Positions 22,311 to 35,691 of a stretch of DNA of 64,000 nucleotides are shown here, piece by piece. Within the stretch, counting starts at the first letter, position 1, and every line of letters starts with the position of its first letter. The position numbers were made by a program, and so were the translations under genes. Location of the stretch: the NCBI RefSeq assembly GCF_009730915.1, contig NC_052474.1:593501-657500 (forward strand), written 5' to 3'. Source of the DNA: Dioscorea cayenensis subsp. rotundata (lineage: Eukaryota > Streptophyta > Magnoliopsida > Dioscoreales > Dioscoreaceae). A model generated the notes under the pieces. That model did not search any database. It was not told the DNA's origin and worked only from the letters and a program-made list of their open reading frames with translations.

Positions 22311-25300
22311 ATGCAAGATGGTATAAATCAGTTTTGGAACTATTTTCCTAAGTTAAGTTTGGGCATGCTACTCATCTTATATTTCAATATTCAGACATTG
22401 ATTATTCTTTTGGGTGCAGGATGAGATTTTCGGCAACTTGGTTATTCTATTCCGGAATGACAATGGATATATACGGAATGCAGCTAGAGAAAGCCTTCTG
22501 CGAATAAATGTTCGTATATATTAAAATGGAAAATAAGAACGCCTACTCTATATTCATTCTTTCTAACATCACACTCTCCATCTAACTTTCTGTCTTTTGC
22601 CTGTGTTTTGTGTGCAATTGGTTTTCATTATAGTTGATGCAACTTTGCATTAGTTTGGAATTTGTGACTCAGAATACTTGGTTCTATCTTTGGAAATAGT
22701 ACCAGTGAGATATGTTGCCAATGATATCTTATTTGCCTGTCCAAGTGCTTTCTTGTGAGCTGGTTCTTATGACGTGTGAAGCCAACTCATCCTTTCACCT
22801 TTGTTTTTGAGGCTGCAGGTTGATCCATTAACCATAGTCAGGTTATTTGAAGCTATTCTCAACCAGGATCAGAAGCACACTACTTTGAAAAGAACAAAGA
22901 GAAAGAAACATCTGAGTGATAACACTTTTGGGCTGTCTCGAGATTTATTTGACACCATTGAATCATTTCTTTCTTTGCTTGGCTCTCTTCTTGATATTTT
23001 GTTGTTAAAGAAAAATATCAGTGAAAGGTCTGTTTCAAAGAAGCTTAAGATTTTGAAGGATTTTTTTATTTTTTTTTTTGGTTTTACTCTGCCTTGCTGC
23101 TTATTTGTTTGACATAGGACTTACTGTTGTCTGTTGGCTCATTTACTTGCAGGAGTTCTCTGTGGCGACCACTTTTCATGGTTTTAGAGAAACTATTTTC
23201 TGATTATTGGCTTCAGAGTGTAATTGGTCTGAGTGAAAAAGAAAATACTGACGTCACTGAACTTTCAGAGAGTATCTTGGGCGCTCTATGTCATGCCCAA
23301 CAGACGACATTAGTAATCCTCAAGGATATTTTTGAATCACTCACAATGAATCCTCATTTAAAGGCAAGCACGTTATTATTTCGAATTTGTGATTTTTTTT
23401 TTGTTTTCTTTCTTTTTTTCAACAGCTTTGTCTGCATACATTCTTGCAGGATGACACATGTTTGAAAAATAACATCGAGCTTATAATCAGTTGTGCTCGT
23501 TCTGCCAAAGATGACATCACTCGGAATCATGTATTCATGTTGTTGTCCTCTGTTGCAAGGGTTTCCCCTGAATGGCTTTTGGAGCAGATTATTGATATAT
23601 TTAGCTTAATTGGAGAATCTTCTATAAAACAGGTTTGCTGTTGATTAGCAAGTCAATTTTAATCTGAATAACTCGCCAATTAAATTAAATTTAGTTAGGA
23701 GGTTATTCGCTGCTTTATTATCATCAATGGATTTTTGAGTGATGATATTCTTTCCTCGTTTCAAGTATCAGTATAACCATGAAATATCGTCTTATACCTG
23801 TGCCAATGTCAAGTTGATTTTGTATCATTTCTTTCTTCAAGAAGGATAATAAAACAATACTCAGTCACACACCCTTGAGAGTCAGATTATTTGTTATTGA
23901 ATAAAAAAAAAAGATTATGTCTTTATGGTAATCATTATATTCCCTAGGCACATCAGGTTTTGGTTTTATTAGAAATTTCTCTGTTTTGGACATGAAGAAC
24001 AATGTAAATATTGTTATAGACAGTATTATTTTCTTAGTACTGTATGATATCCTTTCACCCTTTGTTATAAGCCTTGAGAATTTCTCCTAATGCTGCATTT
24101 GTTAGTAAATACTGTACAATCTATTTTCGTAGTACTGTATGATATCCTTTTTTAACATGTGTATCCAGCCAATTCTCGATAATCAATTCTTTGAGTGCTT
24201 CTGGTTCTCCTTCCTTTAGTCACATTACCAATCACATTCTCAATATGATGATTCTTCTTTATTCTTGAGGATGGTTCAAGATTGCTGTCTTCATTATCTT
24301 CTTTATTGTCATTTTCTTCTTTATCTGATCCTGAGATGATTTCTCCTGCTATAACTTCAATTGCAACATCAGTTATAACCTGCTGTCTGTCTAAATCCTG
24401 AGCAGTTTTTATTATTGCAGTTGGTGTTCTAACTTGTGTTGCAACTTCTTATTCTACGTATAACTCTTCATCTGTTAATTCACAATTCTGAGTGATAAGC
24501 TTGTTTGGCTCACTTGATGCACCTTGAGTCTCCATATCAGAGAAATCATCAACAACAACATTAATGGTCTCCATCGTCTTTTTGGTTCTTGAATTGAACA
24601 CCCGATAGGCACTACTAGTGGTAGAATGTCCCATGGATAATCCTTCATCACTTTTCTTGTCGAACTTTCCCAGCTGATCACTATCATTCAAAATGTAACA
24701 TTTGCTTCCAAAGATGTGAAAGTATTTGAGTTTGATTGTCATAAAACAAAACAAAAGAAAAATCATAGAAATGTCACGTGCATCTATCTGTAACTTTTGG
24801 ATAAATGATGCTGCAAAAATTTCTTGTTCTTGATGGCAATCTTCTTGAATCTCTATTAGGGACTTGCAGGAATGTTATCTTGAAAAATAGATATTTTCAT
24901 TTCAAATAAAGTAAAATTTTATTGTTCGTTATTTGGTCGGGAAGATCTGTGATTTCATTTTAATTATGTAAATATTTTCTCAAGGGTGATGGCCATTCAC
25001 AAGCTGTGCTGGAGGAGTTGATAGCAACACTTGTTCCTTGTTGGTTATCTAAAACCAACAGCATAGAGAAGCTGCTGGAGGTTCTGAAAAATGCTCAATT
25101 GCAGCACGTCTCTTTTTTTATGATAATGATGCATGTCATACTTTATTCTCTTATTCTACTGACAAGTGACAAGTAAATGTTCTTTTCAGATCTTTATAGC
25201 AGCCTTGCCAGACATAACTGAACACAGGAGGCTGACTCTCATGGTTTACCTTTTAAGGTACGTGCAAAATAAAATCTTAGCCTTAGTGAAGCAGTTTCTT

Positions 25301-28300
25301 TTCCTGTGTTCTCCATAAGCTGAGTTAGTTTTGAATGATTTCCAGGATTCTAGGAGAAGAATGCAGCTTTGGTAAATTGCTGCTTCAGATTTTTCATTCA
25401 TTGATCAAACGGATGCAAAATTCTTCTGAGCATAGGAAAACTATGAATGAACTATTGTCTTCTGATTATTTTGAGGTGGAGTGGGAGTACATGTTTGCAT
25501 TACAATTATGCAGTCAGTATTCATGCAAAGTTTGGCTTCCATGCCTTGTGAATCTCTTCGAGGAAATTAGAACATGCACTGAAGAAGAGGATCAATTACC
25601 TGTGCTGTGTCTGACAATGCATTTTATTCTTCACAAATTGCATGATACTGAGTTGGTTTTTGAGCTTGATTCAGGGAAGGATGGAAACTGGCTTCAGGTA
25701 ATTTATTCTTGCATGCCCATCTAAATTCATAGTTTTGCTCATTTAACAGTATGCAGTTCAAATATTTGGACATGGGCAATTATAATGTAGTCCTTTTAGC
25801 ACTCCCAGGTGGTCTCGTAAGAGGAATGCCTCATAACAGATTTTGCTTTACTATCATACACTTAATCTACTTCCATCAGAGTTATCTTTCAATATTTCCT
25901 CGTGCAGCCTTTCCTGTTTATTATTATCAATGTTCATATCGTCATAAAATCACCTGTCTGCTACTTGAATCTTCTTTTCATTATAGGATTGATATGCTAC
26001 CCATTATCTTGGTTTGCATTTCAGACCATTGCCATGGTCTGGCAGTGGCTATTCTTAAATCTTAAAAGTCTAGTTGGATATCCTAGTAAAATATTCCCTG
26101 CATGCTGTCTGAAGAATCAATGTAATTTCAGACTACACTTGGAGCACTTATGAAGCAGATTGTCCTGCTCTTGCAACTTGTCCATGTTGGAAGCAAAAGA
26201 GGAAGAGCTGCAAAAGACCTTAAGGAACTCATGCATGTGGTTTTAAAGATTATTACAAAATGGATGGTTCCTTCCACCTACTTCAGAGGCATCACTCAGT
26301 TAGTGGCACATTCAAATGATAATGTGAAGAAGAAGGTATATTTCTGGATCACAAAGTGATTATATATATATATATAATTTTAATCTTTAGTGTATGTTGT
26401 ATATTCACAAATCATTACTTGTTAATTTGGTTTAAGATGATACTTAAAACTGTTAAAGGATTCTATTAGTTTTCTATAAATTTTAAATCATTCTTGATTA
26501 TTAGTTTATTTTATCTGAACTTGTGGTGGGTGAAAATTATCAGCTTCTGAACTTATTTTGATTGTTTTTCTTCATTGTCATAACCAGGCACTTAGGTTAC
26601 TATGTGAATCTGCAAGGGAGAGTGGGTTGGTACAACAGAATCCTACAAAGGCTAAGCTTTTTAAGCAAAGACAAAAAGCTTTTTCACTTCATGTAGATGA
26701 GAGTTCCAGGCCTTCCTTCCATGAGATGTGTTTGAGACTAGTAAAGTTGATTGATTTAACTGAAGACAATTTAGAAACTCCTGTAAAACTTGCAGCAATA
26801 TCTTCACTCGAAGTTTTGGCCAAAGCGTTTCCATCTAATGATATGATTTTCAACAGATGTCTTGAATGTGTTGCAAAGCACATTAATTCTACTGATATGG
26901 CCATCTCTTCGGGCAGCCTTCGGACCACTGGTGCTCTGGTTTGTGTGATTGGTTCAAAAGCACTATCTCAACTTCCAAATATAATGAAGAATATGTTTCA
27001 AAGAGTTCATGAGGTCTCAGGTTGCCCGATAGGAAGATCTAGATCAGACCGCAAAAAGATTGCTGAACTTGCACATTCTAAAGTTCCTATCTTAAATTCT
27101 GCTCTTGTCACTTTGGAGGCTGTTGTAGAAAACCTTGGTGGATTTTTAAATCCCTATCTTGAGGATGTTTTGGATATTATGGTTCTTCATTCAGAATATG
27201 CTCTAGACTCTGATACAAAGACTAAATCAAAGGCCGCGACTGTTAGAAAGCTTCTAACAGAAAAAATACCGGTTTGTTTCTTTAATGCTTTGCTGATTCA
27301 TTATATGAGCTGATACTTTTCCTGCATGAGTCTTTTTTTTATTTTTCGTCTCACATTCAATGTACATGTTGCAGGTCCGGCTTATGCTTACTCCTTTATT
27401 AAAGATTTATTCCAATGCACTTAAATGTGGTGAATTAAGTTTGTCATTAGAGTTTGAAATGCTGGCCAACATGATCAGTTCAATGGATAGGCCATCAATC
27501 GCTTCGTATCATGTGAAAATTTTTGAGCAGTGTATATTAGCTCTTGATCTTCGCCATCAGCTTCCAGAGTCGATTAAAGATGTAAATTTGGTAGAAGAAA
27601 ATGTTATCCATGCCATTATCACTCTGACAATGAAACTCACAGAGGCCATGTTTAGACCTCTTTTCTTTCATAGTCTTGAATGGGCAGACTGTCAAGTGGA
27701 AGGAAGTGAATCGAGAAAAATGAGAAGCATAGACCGGTCAATCTCTTTCTACAAGCTGGTCAATAAACTCATAGAACATCACCGGTAAGTATGTCCGCTT
27801 GCTAGTATTTATATTTCTATCCATGCCATGTTAGATTATTTGTTATATTGTTTGATAGAAATTACATCTTGGTTATCTTTTACCGTGTTTTCAGATAGAA
27901 ATAAAATTTCTGTGTAGCTATGCCTTTTAGAATTATACTCTGCATTAACAGAATTAGGTGAAAAGAATATAAAATAACTGATCACGTTTTGTAAAACAAA
28001 AATTGGAAAGCATATAAGATTGTAAAGGGAAATTGAAGTTGATCTGCTTCCTAGAGCTGCAAAGGCAGCTAAACAAATTAAAACAATAGACTAAGGGAAC
28101 AGAACACTGGCTTAAACAGAGAATCCATATTTCAAAGCTGTCTTCATCATCTAACGAGGCAAGTCCATGGGCCGATGGTAAAGGGAAATTGAAGTTGATC
28201 TGCTTCCTTGAGCCCGCCAGCCTATTTGCAAGCATGCTTCATTCTCTTGGGATTTGATTGATATTTGCAGTCCCCAGAGTATCTAGCAATTGATTTATCT

Positions 28301-31300
28301 CCACAACTTCGCCGGATAAACGCTAGTTAAAGTTTGATCTTGTGTTCCTTATAGCGAGAGCCAATTCAATACAGGTGATGTAGATGTCCTTAAGGTCTAT
28401 CCCTTGCTACCTTACACTCCTTAGTGCAAATTTGAGTGCAAAAGCTTCAGCTACTAGTGCAGACTCCGCAGTCAGTGGGCAACAACAACGTGCACAGAAA
28501 ATTTGGGAATTAGGGGTCTAGGTTACTAAGGTTTAGGTCCATGTTGGCAAAAGTAGGCTTGAGAGCATTGGGGTCTTCAAAACACTAAGGGTCATTGGTG
28601 AAGGAAGTAATATTAGGGTTGGCATTCTTGATCCACAGATTTAAAGCAATAATTTTGGCAGTTCTGCAAAGGCTTCTATACAGCCAAGAACATTTGGGAG
28701 GGATATATGAAATCCAGGGACTATAGAAGCCATACTTAGCTCTAATAATGTCAACCCACAATTTATCATTGTCGTTAAGGAGGCTAAGAACAGTTTGGCC
28801 ATTAAGGCTATTTTGGCAATCCTAAGGTCTCGAATGCCTAAGTGCCCCTCAGCTTTATCAAGTGCAGCAATGTTCCATCCAACTGGGTGCTTGCCACTTT
28901 TATTATCACCCTTTAGCCCAAAGAAAGTCTTTAGCCAGTTTGGAAATAGAGTGAGCAATAGTGTCAGGAAGCTGATAGGCTGAATGATACTAGGTTGGAA
29001 CAGATAGGGCAGAAGCATTGATCAAGACAGTTTTGCCAACAGGGAGATATCAGCATTGTGCTAAGGGGCCAAGGTATTTGGAATCTTAGACACAAGAGGC
29101 CTAAAATGAGACATAGGAATTCTATAAAGGGAAATGAGAATCCTAAGATATGTGAAACGAAAAGCACTCAATTTAAAGCTTAAGATAGAACTAATGGAAT
29201 TGGACACTCTCGTATTGAACCAGCCAGGGAAGAAATAGCATATTTGGAGAGGTTAGATTTTTGTCTCGTAAGACTTGTATAGATAGACACAAGTTGACAT
29301 TCCTAGCTACACCTCTAAAGGCCCTAATAACTAAAATAAGGTCATCTGTATACATAAGGTGGTTGAAGTTTCTAGGGATTCTAGAATCAAAACCATGAAC
29401 AAAATTTATAAAGGGAGCATGGTTAAAAATTACAGTTAAATTTTGAGAAGCAATGATAAAAAGGGAAGATGACAAAGGGTCTCCTTGCCTAATACCTGTT
29501 GAAGCATTGATCCAGTTAATTGGCTGGTTATTAATCAAAAAGGCAAATTGGAGGAGGTGATACACACTTTGACCCAAGAGATCCAAATGGGAGGGAAATT
29601 CATTATATAGCTAAGATGGCAAGAATAGCATGCCATTCCAGGGCATCATAGGTTTTTTCTATACCGATTTTGATTAACATCCTAGGGGTACCCAAATCCT
29701 GCTCTAAATAGTGAGACTTCTTGGACAACAAGAATTTTATCTAAAGGGGATCTGTCAGAGATGAAGCGACATTGTTCCCAACCAATTAAATTAGGAAGAA
29801 CCAATGTTACTAGGAATGCTACAACCTTCTTGGAACCACGAACCGGATCGTGGTTTGTTTGAGTTCTGGGGACGTTAGGAACGGGAATTGGTTCCATGAA
29901 AGAAACGATTCAAGAAATTGTAGAAATTAAGGGAGCATGGGTTTGTAAGATAGGAAAGGCAATGCTTCTAAACTCAAGACAAATGTAAGAGTGTAAAAGA
30001 TTGCTGGTGTCTATGAAGATTGCTGGTGCCACAAGGCACAAATTGCTCAAACGTGAAGGCGTGAAGCTTAAAGCCACCAAAGAGAAGAAGAGAAGGGTGC
30101 CATGAGTTGCTCAAATATGAAGCTTAAGCCTGCCAATTATGAGAAAAAGAGAAAGCTGCCACGAGTTGCTCAGATATGAAGCTTAAGACCACTAAAGATG
30201 AGAAGAAGACAGGGCTCAAGCTGATATTGGTCATGACTTTTGATTGTATTTGTTTTTTCACATAATTTTAATGGTTTTTTTTAGTGTAACTAGGATGTAT
30301 AGGAAGAATAAAATAGGTTGGAATGAAACAAAGAATAAATGACAAAGGGAGAGAAAAAAGCAAGAGCAATTCTTTTCAAAGGCTTGCAGTGGGTAGAAAA
30401 CCAATGTCAGGAATATTTTAAAAATTATAGTAGTTGTGGAAAAACCAATGAGAAAAAAAGTGAAAAGTAGGGTGGAAAAACCGAGAGTCTATCTTCCAAA
30501 TCAATATACATGGCCATGGTGTAGCCAGAGCCTATGCCTTGGTTCAATTATATTTTACAATTTTATTTACGATCCTAAAACTATTCTGGAGTGTACCACG
30601 ACCTGAAATATTGTACCAATTAAGCTTACCCCCTTTGTACCATAAAATTTTCAAGCTAGGTACCAAGTTCCCGTTTTCATACCACATACCGAGGCGTACC
30701 CCGTTCCTGGTTACTTTGGGAAGAACATTCTGAATTCTATTGGCAAGGATTTTAACAATAATCTTGTAACTCACATTGTAGAGGAGATTGGTCTAAAATT
30801 AGAAACAAACTTTGGATTTTTGTTTTTGAGGATTAGAGTGATACAGGTGTTACCCCAAGATTTAGGAATGGAAGGGATTCTAAAAAAATAGTCAATTGCT
30901 CTAAATAAGTAGGAACCTGCATCCTTCCAAAAGAAATGATAGAAATCAACAATAAGACTGTTGGGCCCGGGGCTCCTACCCGAAGGCATAGAGCAAAAGG
31001 TTCTATAAATCTCAACTTTGGAGATATGTCTGGTGAGGTGTATGCTGTCCTCATTAGATAAATCTTAAGATCAAGGGGGAGAGCATTAAAAGTCCCATGA
31101 AAAGTGAGAGTGCTTGAAGAGGACAAGAGGTTGGCATAGAAATCAATGAAGGTCTTTTCAATCCCCTCCTTAGAAGAGTACAGGACACCTTTGGAATCAG
31201 TGATGTGGGAAATGGTATTATTATGCTTGTGAATACAGGTGGTCTTTCGGAAAAAATTGGAATTAAGATCCCCACTTTAAACCCACATCAATCTAGCCCT

Positions 31301-34300
31301 TTGGGCCCATTTGATAGAGTTTGGCCTTAACAGAGCATTGTAGTGGTTGCAAAGTTCTGTAAGTCTTACTAGAAACCTAGTTTTGAGAATCTTTATTAGA
31401 ATCCAAAGCTTCTAGAGACTTGATTTCCAATTTAATGGCTCTAATGTTTCTGTCTAGGGAATTAAGGCCAATAGTTCTTCAATTGATAAGTTTTACCTAT
31501 TGCGAGTGATCAAGTGAGAAAAAACATGCATAGAATTACCTCTGGGAATTACATGTTTCTTTGAGCATTCTAGGTTAGGCATACAAGTGAGTTGGGACCA
31601 CATGCTTCTTTGAGCAGCTAAAGTACAACCATTATTGATAATAGATAAAACATCATTAAGGTTAAGGGATATTACCATATGCAAGCAATTTCTAGTTACC
31701 GCCATAGGAGGGACAAGCCCAATAGCTTTCTTCCAAAGCACTATGATGCCTCCGGACTTACCAATCGCAAGAATGGCGACCTATTCCCATCTAATAAATT
31801 TCCTGCAAAATCTAAGAACCCTTGGTTCATCTACTCTGGGCTCCATTAGGCAAACCACCACTGGCTTATGGTTTTTGATAAGTTCTTGGACTTGGTTAAC
31901 AATATGAACATTGGAGATACCCTTGCAAGTCCAACAAATCAGATTAGTAGACAACATTGATAACAAAAAAAGAGAAAGAACAATTAAGAAGAAGATAATG
32001 TTAAGAAAACACTCAATTAAAGCCACCATCATGACTAAACTCAAACATCTTGCCACTCAGTCTATCTTTTTTAGATGAGGTGGCTCCAATATTCAGAGTT
32101 TGGCGAGCATGTGTTTCCCGTTTGAGGCTACACTGGAATTGATCAAGGGTCATCATGTCTTCAGGTCCCTCAATGTCAAGGTCCTACACTTCAGTATCAT
32201 TAATACCCACATTTTCGTGATCCTGCTTATCGGCATCTTGGATATCAAGAGAGTTAGGAACTTGGGATGTCTTGCCACGGCTTCTGTTACCCGTTCCACT
32301 ATCAGGGCATGGCGCCGACTTCATCCGGCGGCAGGCCTTGCATGTCTCTCGATTTGGAGGAGATAATCAATAAAGGTGTCCATATTCCCAGAAAGGGAAG
32401 GGTCATTAGAACTGATGCCCCCAAGGAGAAGAGATAGATGTTGATGGGGTCATATGGACCATTTGGGTAGGATCACTGATCACCACTGGTTGCTTTGTTG
32501 TCACGGAATCCACATGCCCGTTGTGTCCTAATAACTCCAACAACTCTGGGTCAGGGGTGGCTTCGTATCACATCGTCTTTCATCTTGTCACCGTTCAGGA
32601 AATGAGGAGCGTGGCTTCCCCTGCCGCCCCGTTGGCCCCATCCACCACGTGGGGCTTGTGAAGAAACATCACGAGCCACGTGACCAGCATGATCTCCGAG
32701 TGATGGCCACGTGGATTCAGCCCCCTTAGCCCCTCGTTGTTCCAAGGCTGTTCCGATTCCCTTTCCCGGCTATGGCCCTTATTGCGGTGTCAAGAAACTA
32801 GCATCTAAGGCCCAAAAGCCCTTCCTCTTTTCTAATACCAGCTTGTGGTGTCAAACCACCTGGATCTGTAGGCCTACTCACCTCCGAGTCAGGAACATCC
32901 TCACCGATGCATTGTTGTATCTCACACTTAGACCCAGTTACTGGGTGGTCAGGCACATACCTCATTCGAGGGCATCGCTTGCTGTTATTTACAAGCCCCA
33001 ATTCTGTGCCCAACAACATCACAGTGGTAACAAAAAGCTGGGAGTTTCTCATAGAAAGCCACAATGAAAACTCTATGATTATCGGGTTGAGAGAGGTCCA
33101 ATTCCACACATACCCTAGCATACTTGGTTTTGCTAAGAATAAGAGTAAGGTCATTGATTTTCAAAAGCTTGCCAAACTGGGCAGAGATGGTTTCAAGGAT
33201 GCCCCCCTCCCAAAGTTCGACAAGAAGGTGATGTAGCTGGATCCACACCGCCACCATTGTCAAACAGGCAAAGGCAGGCTGGAAGTTCGGTTGCCATGGT
33301 GTCAATTGCATAACATGCTCATTCACTATCCTAGGTCCATTGAAAATTAGCTTGAGTTGCATCTCCTGGCTCTCACAGTTGATGACGTAATATTCATTGG
33401 GCAGGTCAGCAACTTAGAACTCACCGATGCCTTTACATCTATACTTCAAGGCAATTTGGACTTGCTCAAGGGGAATAACCTTGCCAAGGAACTTGGCATA
33501 GAGTGCGTGCTGAAATCTCTGGTTAGCTCTAAACCAGGATTACCCATTCACCCTAACAAAGTCCGTAACAGAAAACTTGAGCCTTTCCAGAGTCATGCCT
33601 CCAAACAGCAGAGAGTTCAAAGACCTCCCAAATCACAAGCATCTGAGCATTTTTCATCTCTCCATAGAAGACGGTTAAAACTGAAGAAGATTAGACATCT
33701 GAGGCACGATTAATGAGAAGATACAGAGCAATTGTTGTACTTAGCAGCATACAGAGGTATATAGAACTTTCAATTGAATGTATGGGTGTTTATGGCATAC
33801 TGTCAGCCTCGTATGTCTTTAAGGATTATCGTCTCCTCCCAGAAATACTCAAGGGATGCTCGATTTGGAGGAAGTTGACGGAGTAATTGGTGAGTTGTGT
33901 GGGATTAGTGCACGATTTTATTTGCCAACCATGGGTTTGTGACTTTAGATGTGCTGCTGCAGATAATGCAAGAGTCAACAGGATATGTTTTATATTGAAG
34001 GTTGAGCATTGAAAAGAAAAAATTAACAGTAAGATATACTATTTACTGAGTCATCATTTTTGCTCTCATTTGTGTGGGTCTTTCATTTAAGGGAATCTAG
34101 ATGAAGTAACATAATGACCGTTAGTCTTTTGAATTTAGGATTCATTTTGGATGATTTGACTGTTTACTAAGTTTAGGTTCATTTCTTTGTTTTAATTTTT
34201 AAAAGTATAAATTATTCCTTTAGTTACCCATTTATGCAATGTTGATTGCGGTTTATCTGCCTTGAAAGTGATTTGATGTAATATATGATTGTTTTATTTA

Positions 34301-35321
34301 TTTTTCTCTTTTTTTATTATTTGTATTTTTTTAACATTGCACTAACATAAACAAGTTTATCTTCAGGTCTTTGTTTGTACCTTACTTCAAATATTTGTTG
34401 GATGGATGCACACATTATCTATCTGAAGATCCCGATGCAGCTAATGTTGTTTCAGCCCCAAAGAAAAAGAAGGCAAAGGTTGGGGCGGACACAAAATCTC
34501 TGGTTGTGTTGTCTCCAAGATTATGGCATTTAAGAAGCCTTATTTTGAAGTGCTTACATAAATGCTTTCTATATGACTCATCAGAGAAGAAGTTTCTAGA
34601 TTCTTCAAATTTTCAGGTCTTTTATCGGTTCTTATCCTTCTAACTTTTGAATGACAATGTTATGTTATTATTTTTCACTTTACAAATAATTGCTTAATCT
34701 TGGTTTTTTTTTTTTCTTTTTCTAGGTTCTATTGAAACCGATCGTTTCTCAGTTTGTGGTGGAACCACCTGGCTCTTTAGAGCCATCTTCGGATGCACCC
34801 AGTGTGGAGGAGGTTGACGAATTAATTGTTGTGTGCCTGGGTCAGATGGCTGTTACATCACGTTCTGATGTGCTATGGCAACCATTGAACCATGAGGTTG
34901 GTATCAGTGCATTCTAGCATAAAATTGTGTGATGATCTTGTTGGACTTGCCGATACATATCTCCTAAAAACTTGATGATCTATTCTATTTAACTTATTTA
35001 TACTTTTGGCATTTTGAGGTTTCATACCAGCAAAACACATGTATTACTATTGAGAACATCTTGTTTTTTCCTTTTTTAATATCCGCCCAGGTGTTGATGC
35101 AAACAAGGAGTGAGAAAGTCCGGGCGAGGATTTTAGGGTTGAAGGTTGTGGATTACTTGCTTGATCATTTGAAAGAGGAGTATCTGAGTCTAATGGCGCA
35201 GACAGTACCATTCTTGGCTGAACTTCTTGAGGATGTTGAGGCTTCTGTTAAATCTTTAGCCCAAGAGACTCTTAAGAAGATGGAGACTTTGAGTGGTGAA
35301 AATATCAGGCAATACTTGTAA
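21275..35321 (+). CDS. UTP10: UTP10/HEATR1, SSU processome HEAT-repeat protein (C-terminal ~1168 residues)
   Basis: UTP10 is a very long HEAT-repeat scaffold of the t-UTP/UtpA complex in the nucleolus, needed for 18S rRNA processing and rDNA transcription. Exons read: 21275-21445, 21577-21648, 21773-21877, 22420-22509, 22819-23027, 23153-23363, 23450-23632, 24985-25080, 25190-25257, 25346-25697, 26132-26335, 26588-27271, 27375-27784, 34367-34616, 34726-34896 and 35091-35321. Marks include VDGLSSEDPAIV, LIATLVPCWLSKTNSIEKLL, DITEHRRLTLMVYLLR, and the BP28 C-terminal domain with EAMFRPLFFHSLEWAD and SLFVPYFKYLLDGC. A Lys-rich run (PKKKKAKV) follows. The first listed exon has a small frame break near 21316; later exons are clean. 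The N-terminal ~900-1000 residues are missing, presumably in the gap. One intron uses a GC donor (23364), and one is 6.6 kb with an antisense LINE. Confidence 0.88.
24170..24840 (-). mobile_element. Ty1/Copia pol fragment, antisense in a UTP10 intron
   Basis: The minus strand encodes LKYFHIFGSKCYILND, then LGKFDKKSDEG, then SAYRVFNSRTKK (24449-24766). This is the segment after the Copia integrase core, where FGSKCYILN, KFD.KSDEGIFLGYS and YRVFN are typical. The usual FLGYS appears as SMGHS. It is a short fragment with no LTRs seen, inside the 23633-24984 intron. Confidence 0.8.
29802..30718. mobile_element. hAT-like non-autonomous element nested in the LINE reverse transcriptase
   Basis: The left end CAATGTTACTAGGAATG (29802-29818) and the reverse complement of the right end, CAAAGTAACCAGGAACG (30702-30718), match at 13 of 17 bases. 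They are flanked by a perfect 8-base duplication GGAAGAAC (29794-29801 and 30719-30726). It interrupts the RT frame exactly where NRIQNVLP should run into NLIGWEQC. No transposase is visible. The interior carries a three-unit tandem repeat. Confidence 0.82.
30042..30213. repeat. Three-copy ~60-base tandem repeat
   Basis: The unit begins TTGCTCAAAYRTGAAG and continues through GCTTAAG and an AGAGAAGAAGAG-type purine tract. It occurs at about 30042, 30107 and 30165 with some divergence. It lies wholly inside the nested hAT-like element. Confidence 0.75.
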
Positions 35322-35691
35322 ACTTGTAACACGGTGTTATTCATTTCCTTAAAATCCTTTGGCCACCATTTGCTCCGAAGAGTTAAAGGGTCACAATTTT
35401 GTAGTCCTTGTTGCATTTCCTAACATTATCATGTAAAACAAATGTATTTTATTATATTATTATTCTTGATGCTGAGTATAAAATACTTGAGATAATGTTT
35501 TAGCTATCAAAATCAATGTTGCATTGGGACAATGAAGGTTCACAAAATGATCTTTGACAGTTAACAAAATTAATAGCCTAATAAATTTATGTATGTATGC
35601 ATAATCAATGATTGCATTTAAGACAATAAATATTCAAGCTTGAAAGGTGCAGACAAAAACTAAAACAAAAGAAAACAGAAAATTTTCATTC
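35322..35691. other. Convergent intergenic spacer, UTP10 / FKBP20-2
   Basis: A short AT-rich spacer between two converging genes, presumably holding both 3' UTRs and polyadenylation signals. No other feature is seen. Confidence 0.5.

Larger units (their letters stand above)
28022..33713 (-). mobile_element. LINE (L1-type non-LTR retrotransposon), antisense in the 6.6-kb UTP10 intron
   Basis: Read on the minus strand from high to low coordinates, the element has an ORF1-like DUF4283 region with WIQLHHLLVELWEGGIL and a CCHC knuckle FCYHCDVVGHRIGACK (32985-33362). Next comes an AP-endonuclease start, ICWTCKGISN with VVCLMEPRV (31781-32056). Reverse transcriptase follows, with SPGPNSLIVDFYHFFW (30771-30989), then GIRQGDPLSSSLFII and the catalytic region HLMYTDDLIL (29191-29586). 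A post-RT part reads GWNIAALDKAEGHLGIRDLR (28641-29018). An RNase H-like tail reads ESALVAEAFALKFALRS (about 28405-28480). The active-site motif is YTDD rather than YADD. Frame breaks and a nested hAT-like insertion (29802-30718) show it is dead. Confidence 0.85.

Noticed and set aside
31635-33713. Plus-strand open frames of 88-118 residues
   Set aside because: They are antisense to the LINE ORF1 and endonuclease regions and show no domain.
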